A stretch of 64,000 nt of DNA from Euphorbia lathyris (Eukaryota > Streptophyta > Magnoliopsida > Malpighiales > Euphorbiaceae), in assembly GCF_963576675.1 (NCBI RefSeq), contig NC_088919.1, positions 48,382,501 to 48,446,500 of the forward strand. Reading direction: 5' to 3'. The position numbers and the translations under genes were made by a program. The notes under the pieces are model-generated. The model worked only from the letters and a program-made list of their open reading frames with translations, made no database searches and was not told the DNA's origin. This document shows, in pieces, positions 10,783 through 22,240 of this stretch. How positions within the stretch are numbered: position 1 is the stretch's first letter; each line of letters opens with the position of its first letter.

Positions 10783-11790
10783 CTAAAGCCAATTGTTTCT
10801 GAAACTAATACCAGAAGAACTAAGATGTCTATCGTGAGCTCTTTGTGGTAATGGCTTGGTCAACGGATCTGCAACGTTGTCCTCAGCGGGCACCTTTTCT
10901 ATTCTCACATCTCCTCTGGCTATGATCTCCGTAATGAGATGATATCACTTGAGATAATGTTTGGATGCATTATGAGACTGTGGTTCCTTTGCTTGTGCAA
11001 TGGCTCCATTGTTATCATAGTACAGAGTAATGCGATTCACAATGTCAGGCACCACTCCTAGTTCTGTTATGAACTTCCTAATCCAAACAGCCTCCTTTGC
11101 CGCTTCTGCAGCTGCGATGTACTCTGATTCAGTTGACGAGAAAGCAACGCTTCCTTGCTTGGAACTCTTCCAACTAACTGAACCTCCATTCAGGATGAAC
11201 TGGTATCCTGATTGGGATCTATAATCATTTTCATCAGTCAGATGACTAGCATCTGAATATCCTTCAATTTTCAATTCTCCTTGTCCATATATGAGGAACA
11301 TGTCTTTAGTTCTTCTAAGATACTTAAGAATGTTCTTGACAATAATCCAGTGATCGAATCCTGGATTCCCTTGATATCGGCTCGTCATACTCAATGCGAA
11401 TGCCACATCAGGTCTAGTGCAAAGCATAGCATACATGATTGAACCAACCGCGCTGGAGTAAGGAATTACAGCCATGCGATTCTTGTCACTGTCCGTTTTA
11501 GGACATTGACCATTAGATAACTTGGCACCATGGACCATTGGTAAGTTACCTCTTTTCGATTCATGCATGTCGAAACGCTTTAGGACTTTGTCAATATATG
11601 TAGACTGGGATAGTCCGAACAGTCTATTTGATCTATCCCGATAGATCTTAATCCCTAAGATGTAGGCTGCTTCTCCCAAGTCTTTCATGGAGAAATTAAT
11701 CGATAACCAAACTTTTACTGTTTGCAACATTGCAACATCGTTTCCCATAAGTAGTATATCATCAACATATAGTACTAAGAAAACGACTGA
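10783..11790 (-). pseudogene. Element B RT (C-terminal part) and RNase H
   Basis: The 3' part of B's pol after the C insertion point. It begins at the catalytic VLYVDDILLMG and continues through the Copia RT thumb region. RNase H follows with DASHLTDENDYRSQSG and SSTESEYIAAAEAAKEA. A TGA at 10945-10947 interrupts, and the frame then runs on through the typical Copia ending (ADPLTKPL) to a TAG at 10783. It is continuous in frame with the N-terminal RT half at 46,387 when C and one ACTGA copy are ignored. Confidence 0.9.
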
Positions 11791-14438
11791 TGTAGGTGCC
11801 GCGGCCTCGCCCGGGCGGACCGGGGGGTGGACACCGTTGACGACAGATGCTGTGATTGGCGCCGAAAGCAACCAATCGCGGAATCAAGCTGCTCGGCAGG
11901 GCCGGAGCTCGGAGTATGGAAGAGTCGCCACCCACGAATGGGAAATGAACACCGATCCCTTGCGGGAGACCGGTGAGGGTTCGGGAAACTTAGGTACGAG
12001 CCGAGAAGGCTAGCTCCTTTCCGGAGAAAGGCTACTAGGCACCCCGACATCGCCCGGTTATGAACCACCGACCTCCTACTTAGCATGTTAGGCGCTAACG
12101 GACTAATCGCATATTTCTTTAAGTTTAAAATTCATTTGAAACCTTTTCTTTCTCGTTTTGAAAACCGTTTTGAGCATATATTATTGAAAGCCACATTAGT
12201 AAAGAATCACCCATTTACATGAATTTAGAGTATATGGAAGAAAGAGGGAGATAGAAAGAAGAATTGGTTTATTTACGACGTGAATTATGCTTTATATTAT
12301 ACATTAAGTCTAAACTAATCTCACTCCCCAAAAAGCGAGTTTATTTACATGGTTCGTGCCTCAATCGTCGTTGGAACGATTTAGGCCCGTTTCAAAACCC
12401 CGTTAATTTATATGCTTTTTACTCGAGTCGCCGTTGGAACGACTTAAGCGTTTTGAAAACGTGAGGTAAAAAGAGTATCTAAACCAAAAAACGTGATCAA
12501 GCATACAAGTCCATTTATTTTTGTACAAAACCGTTTAGTTAGGAAAACGATTCAAAACTCTACTATTTACAAATAAAGAACGATTTTAATTACAAGGTTC
12601 GCTTAATCCGTCGTTGGAACGGATCAAGGTTTTAAAACGTGATATTTTGGAAATGGTTTAAAATGATAAAAAGCCTTTTGTTTGCACTTTAGGAATATCT
12701 AGAAAAACTTTAATTTAAATAAGCAACTTGAATTCTCCTTTTATGTTTTATTTTCCCTTTTTTCGCTCAATTAGCCCTTACTTAAATATAACTACAATAA
12801 TTAACGAATTTAATTTCAAAATTCACCCAACCAAATGCATTTGAAATATATACATATAGATGTCAAAGGGAAAAAGAAGGAATATATACATATATATACA
12901 TTTTTAGTAAAAAAAATGGTAATTATACCTATAGATTAAAGAGAAAATATGTATACTATGATTATTAATAGGTAAAAATAATATTAGACACTTTACACCT
13001 ATATTTCAATTGGAAAACATGTAAAAGCAATGAACAGGGTTCATAAACGATAAGAAAATAAATTTTTACCCAAAATAGTTATTATGATAAATGTATAGAA
13101 AATAACCCTCCCCCAAATATATATCAAACTTAGATAATAGAAAACACCACCTAATAACCCAAAAGTATTTATTAATTAACTATCCCAAATATCCCAAACA
13201 AATGACCTCCCAAAATAATAACTAATATAACTTGATAAAAACCAAAAAAACTATATATATATATATATATATATTTATATACATATAATTTTACAAAATG
13301 AGATTAAAAGTACCAAATAATACCCTAATATACCCATACCCTTTAACCCCATTAAAACAAACTCTAAAATTGACAAATAACCTATAACCAATAAAGTGTA
13401 AAACGTCACAAACGGTCCCTGCTTTTATTAGGGAGCAAAAAGAAATCCCCAAAAATACTAATATATAACCCTACCCATATACAAATATACCTATTTACTA
13501 ATACGCATATATTAATAATAGTAAATTCATCTCCTCTCTACACGTAACATATATGATATATATTATATATACATAAAAGGAAAAAGTGGAAAATACCTAG
13601 ACCAGTCCCTGGTTTTGTAAAACAATTTAAAACAATATCCAAATATAATCAAACCCATATTTAACCATGTCCAAATAAATAAATATATATGTATATAGAA
13701 ACTATATGATAAGTATTATTCCAAGTCACAAAAATAGACTAACACATACTAACTATATTATTATTAATAACATAAGCATATTTGACCCCAAAAAATCGAA
13801 ACCGGAAATAAAAGATGATTATTGAAGATTCTGGCAGAGTTACTGACGAAAATCCGTCACTAACCTGCTTTTAGTGACAGAAAATGGAAAGTTAAAGAAA
13901 CAGTCCCTATACTTTCCAGATTTATTAAAAAACTTTAGATCTAATCTAATCTATCATTTTGGTCACCGAACTACCCAAATCGGGTCATAGTCTATAACGG
14001 AGACTCTCAAAACGATGTTTTATTTCAAAACGTTAATCAAAAACATTTTTAAATTTTAGATCTACAACGTTTTAGTCCCGAACTACCCTTAAATCGGGTC
14101 ACGGCTCGTATTGGGACTTAAAACGAGGTTTTCCGTTTCAAATCAAAACCAAAGATTTATTTAATGAAAACAGAAAATTAATTCAACAAATCTAAACAAT
14201 AAAAGTGCAAAAAATAAATAAATAAAGAGATCTAAATAACAAAAATGCAATAAAAAGAGTAAATGGGTCTAGTTCCTCGGATTATTACCTCTCAATCGGT
14301 AATGGAAATCCCAAATCAAGTCGATGGATTGTGTTTTGAGTCATTTTTTTTTGGTGTTTTTTCTTTGGTTCGGGTCTCGTTGAATTTTTCCAGGGGTTCG
14401 GGTTTCTTTTCTCCCTCTTAAATGCCTTGGGCTCCATC

Positions 14439-14449
14439 CTATTTATAGG
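14439..14449 (-). promoter_or_regulatory. TATA box of element C left LTR
   Basis: Minus strand CCTATAAATAG in a GC-richer context (ATGCCTATAAATAGGATGG). It is conserved in the right LTR at 45551-45560. Confidence 0.65.
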
Positions 14450-14480
14450 CATGGAGCCTTCACCATTAAGGTTTTTTTGA

Positions 14481-14719
14481 CTTGGAGCCTAAGGGTAGGC
14501 TCCAAGCAAAGCTAAATTAGCTTACTCTTGACTTGGAGCCAAGGGTAAGCTAATTTGGCTTAATGACTCATTATTATAATTATTATTATACTTATTATAA
14601 TTATTATTATTATTATTATTATTTGATTTTAAATTTTTTTTTTATATAAATCCTAAGCTAAGATTGCACTTGGCATTTGGCCAAGTGCAACAAAATGCAC
14701 TTGGCCGAATGCCAAGTGC
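14481..14719. repeat. Palindrome cluster upstream of the element C TATA box
   Basis: CTTGGAGCCT pairs with AGGCTCCAAG (14481-14490/14497-14506). GCACTTGGC pairs with GCCAAGTGC twice (14666-14674/14680-14688 and 14697-14705/14711-14719). In element orientation these lie upstream of the TATA box, in U3. The half sites CACTTG/CAAGTG fit the E-box pattern CANNTG. Confidence 0.75.
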
Positions 14720-15479
14720 AGGGGGCTGGGCCTGGGCGGCCCGTGACGTAAATACCGGCCCCCGACGGGGCCGCATTTATATATACTAAAAAAAATAAAA
14801 ATGTTTAACTAAACAAAATACATCTAAAAATAATCAAAATCAATAACGATTTTCATCGAAAATGATTTTCGTCAAAACTGATTTTATAAAATTAGCTTTT
14901 ATAAAATCGATCTTTTTACAAAACCATATATATATTTTGGATTGCTCGAACACCAAAATAAAACCCTCTATCGTCCCGAGAATTTATTAATAATAAAATA
15001 AATAAGAAAAGGGCGTGAAATACCCCGAACTCGGCGAGACGATTTAAGATTTCACTCGCGGAACCGATTCGCCCGTCATCTCGATTCGATTTCCAAATTC
15101 GATCAAACCGGTCTCCACGGTTCCTTCGAACAACGTTTTTTTTTATTATTTATTATTTTTTATTGACTCATCATTTATTTCAATCGACTGATTTGGATCC
15201 CTTTTTATAATTTTTCTTCATCGGTCCTCCGACCCCGGTGTCTACAGTTGCCCCTACTTTTCTATTTTTGACAGTGACGTGTGTGCTTTTTGAAAAAAAC
15301 TTTTTCTAGAATACAACACATGCAATGCGAAATATATTAAAGTAAAAGACACATATAGAGTGGGAGGAGGACTCCCTGAATACCTGATCTTCACGTTGTA
15401 TGCCTCCACATCGACTGCAAGCGTAGATCTCCCACCGCGGTTCCTCTTTCCCGGTCTTCAAGTCGACCATCTAACCCTA

Positions 15480-15775
15480 GCTTATACATCGACCGCAGGT
15501 ATATAGCTCTTTCTAGCGACCCTAGTCTAAAAAATCGACCGCAGGTAAATTGCTCTTTCTAGCGACCCTAGTCTAAATCGACCGCAGGTATATAGCTCTT
15601 TCTAGCGACCCTAGTCTAAAAATCGACCGCAGGTATGTAGCTCTTTCTAGCGACCCTAGTCTTTACTTCGACCGCAGGTATGTAGCTCTTTCTAGCGACC
15701 CTAGTCTTTACATCGACCGCAGGTATGTAGCTCTTTCTAGCGACCCTAGTCTTTATCTCGACCGCAGGTACTCTT
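15480..15775. repeat. Array 1 of element C 3' region, 45-bp unit
   Basis: Seven units containing CGACCGCAGGTA followed by GCTCTTTCTAGCGACCCTAG. GACCGCAG starts at 15491, 15537, 15580, 15625, 15670, 15715 and 15760. Confidence 0.93.
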
Positions 15776-16220
15776 TCGTTTTGCATATCTCGAAATCCAT
15801 CGTTCGATCCTAATCTCTACATCGATCACATGCGTTTTCTTGTATTGTAGATCTCCAAATCGAACATCTGACCCTAATCTATACATCAATCCTAGGCGTC
15901 CTTTCGTTTGCATATCTCCAAATCAACTGTTCGACCCTAATCTATACATCGATCGCAGGCGTCCTTTCGTTTTGCATATCTCGAAATCCATCGTTCGACC
16001 CTAATCTCTACATCGATCGCAGGCGTTTTCTTGTATTGTAGATCTCCAAATCGAACATCCGACCCTAATCTATACATCGATCGCAGGCGTCCTTTCGTTT
16101 GCATATCTCTAAATCAACCGTTCGACCCTAATCTGTACATCGATCGCAGACGTCCTTTCGTTTTGCATATCTCAAAATCAACCGTTCGACCCTAATCTCT
16201 ACATCGATTGCATGCGTCCT
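15776..16220. repeat. Array 2 of element C 3' region, 64-bp unit
   Basis: About seven units (CTTTCGTTTTGCATATCTC..., then CGACCCTAATCT...CATCGATCGCAGG). ATCGAT-type starts lie at 15821, 15885, 15948, 16012, 16076, 16139 and 16203. Even and odd units differ (TTTTGCATATCTC versus TTGTATTGTAGATCTCC), so a 128- or 192-bp higher-order form may exist. Confidence 0.9.
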
Positions 16221-16224
16221 TTGT

Positions 16225-16620
16225 TGATGATAGCTGGGCTTTATCACTCGTTCGAGAGTTTGTGACCACAGTCGCTTTGATATTTGGGCTTTATCACTCG
16301 TCCGAGAGTTTTTGACCGCAGTTGATTTGATATTTGGGCTTTACCACTCGTCCGAGAGTTTTTAACCGCAGTCCTTTGTTATTTGGGCTTTATCACTCGT
16401 CCGAGAGTTTTTTGACCGCAGTCACTTTGATATTTGGGCTTTATCACTCGTCCGAGAGTTTTTTTAACCGCAGTCGCTTTGATATTTGGGCTTTATCACT
16501 CGTCCGAGAGTTTTTGACCGTAGTCGCTTTGATATTTGGGCTTTATCACTCGTCCGAGAGTTTTTTACCGCAGTCGCTTTGATATTTGGGCTTTATCACT
16601 CGTCCGAGAGTTTGGACTTG
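16225..16620. repeat. Array 3 of element C 3' region, about 50-bp unit
   Basis: Eight units of GGGCTTTATCACTCGTCCGA plus GAGTTTTTGACCGCAGTCGC. GGGCTTTA starts at 16236, 16286, 16336, 16385, 16436, 16488, 16538 and 16588. Confidence 0.93.
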
Positions 16621-16689
16621 GGACCTCGTCCTAGAGGTTTCGACCGCAGTCGCTTCTTTTTACCAGGATCGTTTGAGTTTGATCGGAGT

Positions 16690-16912
16690 TGATGATGTCG
16701 TAGACTGGAGTCTGTAGCGGGGCCTGTGCCCATTGATGATGCCGTAGACCGCAGTCCGTAGCGGGGCCTATGCCCGTTGATAATGCCGAAGACCGCAGTC
16801 TGTAGCGGGGCCTGTGCCCATTGATGATGCCATAGACCGTAGTCCGTAGCGGGGCCTGTGCCCATTGATAATGCCGTAGACCGCAGTCCGTAGCGGAGCC
16901 TGTGCCCATAGA
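16690..16912. repeat. Array 4 of element C 3' region, 44-bp unit
   Basis: Five units of GTAGCGGGGCCTGTGCCCAT plus TGATGATGCCGTAGACCGCAGTCC. GTAGCGG starts at 16714, 16758, 16802, 16846 and 16890, exactly 44 bp apart. Confidence 0.93.
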
Positions 16913-17149
16913 TCAAATTTTAATTTGCCTATCGAAGCCTACCTAGACTTGCATGGATTTCACGGAGCTATCCGAGTATTTTTGCGTGCGCCTTGACTTG
17001 AGTCATGCTTATCACCTGGAGAGTGTTTTTATTATGTTATAGTGTAGTGATATGTATGCACATGATTATGAATGAATGTATATATATATATATTTTTTCT
17101 CTCTTTCTTTTTTTTTTTACATTGCTTCCCTCCTATTTTCCTTTGCAGG

Positions 17150-17514
17150 GAGAACTTCATTCTATTGACCGAAGAGTATCGGAGGGCATAGCGGCCGGGT
17201 GAGAGGAGTCACTACGGGATGATGATGCTCAGATCGGACGTCGTTATCAGGATATAGAGGATGAGCATTCCAGCTGGGAGGAGCGGGGCTGAGCAGCCGA
17301 GGAGAGGAGCCGTGTGGACATAGAGGCTCGGGGAGCTACTGAGGAGAGTTTGCGGATTGCGGTGGAGAGCCGTCGAGTTTTGGATGAGGGTTGGCGGGTA
17401 ACTATGGATGCCCGTCGAGTTGCCTAGGAGGCCTTAGCTGAGCAGCGGGCACCTTACTTCGGAGGCTTTGATTTGTTTGAGGGCTTTTGGGACTTTGGGA
17501 TTCCTTCTCATTGA
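17150..17514 (+). pseudogene. Antisense terminal exon remnant of element C
   Basis: A pyrimidine-rich stretch ending in TTTGCAG (just before 17,150) looks like a splice acceptor. It is followed by one plus-strand frame to TGA at 17512-17514 with three internal stops (near 17,201, 17,291 and 17,426). The deduced peptide is charged, with Glu/Arg-rich helical character and a C-terminal aromatic segment (YFGGFDLFEGFWDFG). Its position, antisense between pol and the 3' LTR, matches the antisense gene of element A. The family is not recognised, and upstream exons were not found. Confidence 0.4.
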
Positions 17515-17972
17515 TAGTCCCGTCATTGTTTCGGTTTACAACTTTATTAGTACTACCGTGATGTATAGCGGGTATATGTGAAAAAGATATTTGTGTAGGC
17601 TTTTTATTTGGTGGTGGGGAATAGAAATGTATAACTCATGACTTACAATACTATGCATTCAGTCGATCATAATAATTCCAATCATTCTCTTCAAATATAT
17701 GCATGCCTTTATTCATTTACAAACAACAGAAATACTTAGTCAATTATACATTATTTTTGTAATTGCTCAAGACATAACTACTGTTACCAGGACCCGCCTT
17801 TTTTTCGGTTTTCAGATCCCAGCGATTTTTCAACTCTCCTTTTATTATCCCGGAATTTTCAAATGAGCGCCTTCTTGGGTTTTCACTCATTGGGATGTCC
17901 CTTACTGTTGCATAGGTCGCCCTTTGCGGGTTTTCAACCTATCGGGAATTTTTATTTCTTTCTTTTTTTATT
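17515..17972. other. Spacer between antisense remnant and C pol end
   Basis: AT-rich, no supported gene. CGGGTTTTC/GGGATTTT-like short pieces near 17,800-17,950 suggest decayed repeats. Confidence 0.5.
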
Positions 17973-19103
17973 TTACGAAAAGTATTTCTTAAGCCTATCC
18001 AGATTGGTAGGTTCGGAGAACTCCATGCCGTCCATAGTAGTTAGCTTAACCGCTCCTTTGCTTAGCATCTTCTTCACGAGAAAGGGCCCTTCCCAGTTTG
18101 GCCTAAACTTGCCCCTAGGGTCAGTGTGCGTCATCCGGATCTGTTTCAGCACCATGTCTCCCTCTCTGATAGGACTAACCTTAACCTTTTTATTGAAGGC
18201 TCGGGCCATCCTCCTCTGATATAGCTGTACATGGTAGAGGGCCTCCATTGTTTTCTCGTCGACCAATGCCAACTGCTCATACCGCTTCTTCACCCATTCC
18301 GCTTCGGGAATCTCTGCTTCTACCGCGATTCTCAGCGATCGCTTTTTAATCTCGATTGGCAGAACTGCTTCTGCCCCATACACTAAGGAGAACGGCGTTG
18401 CCCCAGTAGATGCTCTAACAGTCATGCGATAGGCCCACAAAGCAAGTGGAATCTGCTCGTGCCAATTCCGGTGCGACTCCACTGTCTTAACGAGAATCCT
18501 TTTAAGGTTCTTATTAGCCGCCTCCACTACCCCATTAGCTTACAGACGGTATGGAGAAGATCTATAATGCTCGATACCGTACTCCTGGAAAAGAATTTTT
18601 ACTTCTCCTTGAAACTGGACCCTATTGTCCGTGATCATGTGATGAGGCACCCCGAACCTGGTGATTAGATGCTTTTCAATAAACTTCCTCATCTGCTTTG
18701 ATCCCAACTTACTAAACGATTCTGCCTCTACCCACTTGGTGAAGTAATCAATGGCAACTGTGATGAACTTGTGTCCGTTTGACGCATTAGGCCTCACCTC
18801 GCCGATGATATCAATGCCCCAAGCTGCAAATGGACAAACGGGTGCCAACACATGTAGTTACATAGCTGGCAGGTGATTATAATCCCCGTGGATTTGACAA
18901 CCATGGCATTTCTTCGCATATTCGTTGCAATCTCTTTCCATGGTGAGCCAATAGAAGCCTTGCCTTATGATTTTCTTTGCTAACACTGCTCCTCCCATAT
19001 GGGCTCCACAAATTCCCGAGTGCACCGACTCCATCGCTTCACGGGCTTCTCCCTCGTCTAAACATCTCAATTGTAATCCATCGGCGTGCCTTTTGTAGAG
19101 CAA
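17973..19103 (-). pseudogene. Element C integrase (broken)
   Basis: The zinc-binding N-terminal domain is at 18858-19103 (ESVHSGICGAHMGG, then CHGCQIHG). The catalytic core is at 18540-18851 (AAWGIDIIGEVRP, IDYFTKWVEAES, ITDNRVQF). The remainder with the third acidic residue (GVVEAANKNL) and a C-terminal domain (LVKKMLSKGAVKL) runs 17973-18527. All are in one frame, interrupted by stops at 18858 and 18540. The usual DNG after the second catalytic Asp reads DNR, a likely inactivating change. It is in the same frame as RT and RNase H upstream. Confidence 0.88.
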
Positions 19104-19124
19104 GTCATTGTGGATGACGAACTG

Positions 19125-19691
19125 CTAGGCTAACCTTCTGATCACGGCCTGATCCCTAAGTTCTGATTCTGTCGGATAAGTTCCACTTTTCATGAAGTTC
19201 ACGATATCGAAATACCAAGGCTTTCCATCCACTCCTAACAACTTTACATCTTTGCAGCACGGTTTGTGAGACCTCCTCAGTACTAGAGGCTTTGAGGCAA
19301 GATTCTGTGGATTATCCCATACCGACACCAGCGTGGCCAATGTATCCGCCGCTTGGTTCTGCGCTCGGGGAATATGATAAAATCGGCACTCACTGAACCT
19401 CTATGCCAACCCTCCTAGCTGGTCTAGGTACGAGCATAACCTTTCTTCCCTTACTTCCCAATTTCCATGGGCTTGCTCGATAATCAACTTTAAGTCGCCC
19501 CAGATTTCAACATACGATGCTCCTAGCGCTGCTAGTGACTCTAACCCATAGATGCATGCTTTATGCTCGGCCATATTATTAGTGAGAGGGAACGACAACT
19601 TCTTTGCCATCGGAATTCTTTCCCCTTCTGGTGAGATAAGCAACACTCCTACACATGCTCCATTCGATTTAACCGCTCCATTAAAGAACAT
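19125..19691 (-). pseudogene. Element C second-type (archaeal-like) RNase H and linker
   Basis: 19401-19691 reads MFFNGAVKSNGACVGVLL, with Asn where the first catalytic Asp is usual. NNMAEHKACIYGLESL and EIWGDLKLII follow; S-D at the usual third position is G-D. This extra RNase H downstream of the RT-linked RNase H is characteristic of Tat elements. 19125-19340 is the linker toward integrase. Stops at 19401 and 19125 interrupt the shared frame. Confidence 0.75.
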
Positions 19692-19772
19692 TTTCCATGG
19701 TATAACTTCTATTGCGTTCAGGTGCTCGTTGGGAAAATCATAGTTTATCTCCTCTTCTTTCGCACCTAGGGG

Positions 19773-21364
19773 CTAATTGGCTAGAAATTCCATCACGTCT
19801 CTCCTCTTGATAACCTTCTTCGTTACATATTCGATGTCGAGTTCGGATAAAAGCAACAACCATCGGGCCAGCTTCCTTGTTAAGGATGGAGTTCGGTATA
19901 GATACTTCACGGGATCCATCCAGGAAATAATGATCACTTTGTAAGACTGACAATAGTGCTGCAACTTCTTTGTTAGCCATACGACTGCCACGCACGTCTT
20001 TTCGATCATATTATACTTAAGCTCGTATCCCATGAACTTTTTACTCAGATAATATATTGCGTGCTCCACACCGATGTCCCCTTCCCGGGCCAACATTGCT
20101 CCAATGGATGGCTCTTCTATCGCAACATAGAGGAGAAGTGGTTTTTCGAGTTTAGGCGACCTCAAAACCGGTGGATTAGTCAAATAGGTCCGGACACTTT
20201 CCAACGCTTGCTGGCACTTATCATTCCAAACCGTGGGTTGATCTTTCCGTAGCAGCTTAAAGATTGGTTCGCAGATTGTGGAAAGTCGTGCTATGAATCG
20301 ACTGATATACTGAACCTGCCCCAGGAATCCTCTCACTTCTTTCTCATTCTTCGGTGCCGGCATTTCCTGTATGGCTTTCACTTTATCGGGATCCACCTCA
20401 ATCCCCTTATTGCTGATTACATAGCCTAGGATTTCCCCCGAGGAAACGCCAAAAAAGCACTTCTTCGGGTTCAACCTTAGCTTGAATTCTGCGATTCGGG
20501 CCAAAAACTTCTCAAGTGCCACGAAATGCCCTTCTCTTGTCTCTAACTTGACCATCATGTCATCCACATAGACCTCCACCTCTTTGTGTATCATGTCGTG
20601 GAACAGTGCCGTAGCCATTCGCTGATAAGTTGCCCCGACGATTTTTTTAACCAAATGGCATTACTCTATAGCAATATGTCCCCCACTCAGTAGTGAACGA
20701 GGTCTTTGCTTTGTGCTTCTCGGCCATCTGAACCTGCATGTAGCCCATGACGCCATCCACATTCGTGTGCAAGACGCTTGATGATGCACTGTCGATCAAT
20801 ACATCGATGTGGGGCAATGCGAATTCATCTTCGAGCCTTGTTGAGATCTCTATAGCCGACGCACATTCGCACCTTACCGTCCTTCTTTGCGATTGGCACT
20901 ACATTTTCCACCTATGGCGGATATTCAATTACTTCGATGAAACCTGCCTCTAACTGTTTCTTCACTTCTTCCCTGATCTTATCTGCCCATTCCGGCCTCA
21001 TGCGTCGGAGCTTCTGTTTCACAGGCTTAGCATCGGAGTATGTTGGAATACGGTGAGCTACGATGGATTTATCAATTCCTGGCATGTCTTCATACGTCCA
21101 AGCAAACACTATTTCATATTTTTTAATTATTCTCTCAAATTCTTTACTCTCTTCAATAGTTAATTCTTGAGCAATTTGTATAAGTTTAGGATTTTCATCC
21201 GTGCCAAGATTTAAAGTTGACATTTCTATTTCATTGATTTCAAATGTAGGCATGTTATATGAATGAGAATGCATGGAATGATCAGAATCAACATCAAGCA
21301 AGTAAGCAAAATCAGAATTCATTTCATTGATAGTATTGGCGAGTACATCGTCAGATTCAAACAA
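19773..21364 (-). pseudogene. Element C reverse transcriptase and RT-linked RNase H (broken)
   Basis: 20912-21364 holds the RT N-terminal part (FERIIKKYEIVFAWTYEDM, KLRRMRPEWADKIREEV). After a stop, a segment with KKDGKVRMCVGYRDLNKA contains a frame change near 20,840. A second shift follows MPFG near 20,650. 19773-20654 then has the catalytic EVYVDDMMVK, the NPKKCFFGV region and the RNase H tether/domain (PLLLYVAIEEPSIGAML, VEHAIYYLSKKF). From 20654 downward the frame is continuous with integrase apart from stops. Confidence 0.88.
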
Positions 21365-21694
21365 AGCGGTAATCTAGTTGTCGTCATCGGGGTTCTCGGG
21401 GTTTTCATGGGCCTTGGAGGTGCTTGGTTCATCCACCGCTCCCACGGTTGCCTATGCAGTGATAACTTGCTCCTCAACATTCAGGTCAAGCATCATGATC
21501 CCCTCTATGAAGCAGCTTGCCTTTCCTTTGCCCCAGTCGGTAACATCATTGAAGATCTTAAATCCTGGCAGATTCTTTCCCTCGGTGCCTCGGCCCGACT
21601 CTACCATTACGGCAATTTCCGGCTCGTCATCAGACTCATCCCAGATATGGATTGGAGCTTTCTGATTGATACCTCCCTCGTCTGAGGAACTTCC
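21365..21694 (-). other. Element C gag-RT junction, without a recognisable protease
   Basis: This interval and the flanking ends of gag and RT should hold an aspartic protease (D-T/S-G motif, then a hydrophobic-hydrophobic-G-R pair). The minus-strand frame is acidic and Ser-rich (IHIWDESDDEPEIAVMVES, then ENPENPDDDN), and I find no D-T/S-G in it. Ogre elements carry an intron between protease and RT, so an eroded intron is an alternative content. Confidence 0.5.
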
Positions 21695-22240
21695 CTAGAT
21701 ATCCACAACCATCAGATCCATCACGTGAGGGACGTTCGGATTTACGTAGGAAGGGTCCGACGATCCATACCGAGCCCATCCTATAAGCTCATCATAATCC
21801 TTCAAGAACACCCTGCTCAACCTCTTTGCCACAAGTGGAATAGCACCCTTTCGGATGCACATGAGTTGCTCCTGATCGCTCAAGGTGGCCTGACATGAAG
21901 CATACTTGAACCTCCACCTTCTTGCGTAATCCATGAATGCTTCTTCGGGAAACTGCTTGATCCTTTCTAAATCTTCCAGCGACCCCATCCACGGAATGTA
22001 TGTCTCATATCTCCGCATAAAGGCTTCCATGAGGGATCCCCAATCCCCTTTTGTCTTCCCCGAGAGCATTTGGTGCCACATCCAAGCTTCCCCCGTGAGT
22101 GTCTTTGGGAAATGCTGAATCAACTCACTTCGATGGAGTCCTGCATCATACATGTGAGTGCGGAAACGGTGTACATGATCGATGGGGTTCTCATCTCCCT
22201 CATACTTAGCCATGATTAATACTACCTCAGGTGTCTCCTC
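21695..22240 (-). pseudogene. Element C gag, module 4 (3' part after D insertion)
   Basis: A complete capsid-like unit. The N-lobe pattern is YEGDENPIDHVHRF, LTGEAWMWHQML and KGDWGSLMEAFMRRY. The C-lobe pattern is LEDLERIKQFPEEAFMDYAR and YDELIGWA. It is in frame with the 38,935-39,899 segment when D and one TCCTC copy are ignored. It is the fourth copy of this fold in C's gag region (see 38935-40853). It ends at TAG 21695-21697. Confidence 0.8.

Larger units (their letters stand above)
11791..15246 (-). repeat. Element C 3' LTR (left copy)
   Basis: 3,456 bp. Contains three hairpins with the shared loop TCGTTGGAA (CCGTTGGAA in the middle one) at 12358-12386, 12422-12448 and 12602-12628. Palindromes lie around 14,481-14,719 and a TATA box at 14439-14449. 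It lacks a 28-bp segment present in the right LTR near 45,847. AT-rich, with no coding content. Confidence 0.95.

Noticed and set aside
15480..16912. CRISPR-like regular spacing of short repeats
   Set aside because: The units are directly adjacent, without unique spacers, and lie in a plant retrotransposon 3' region. They are simple tandem arrays.
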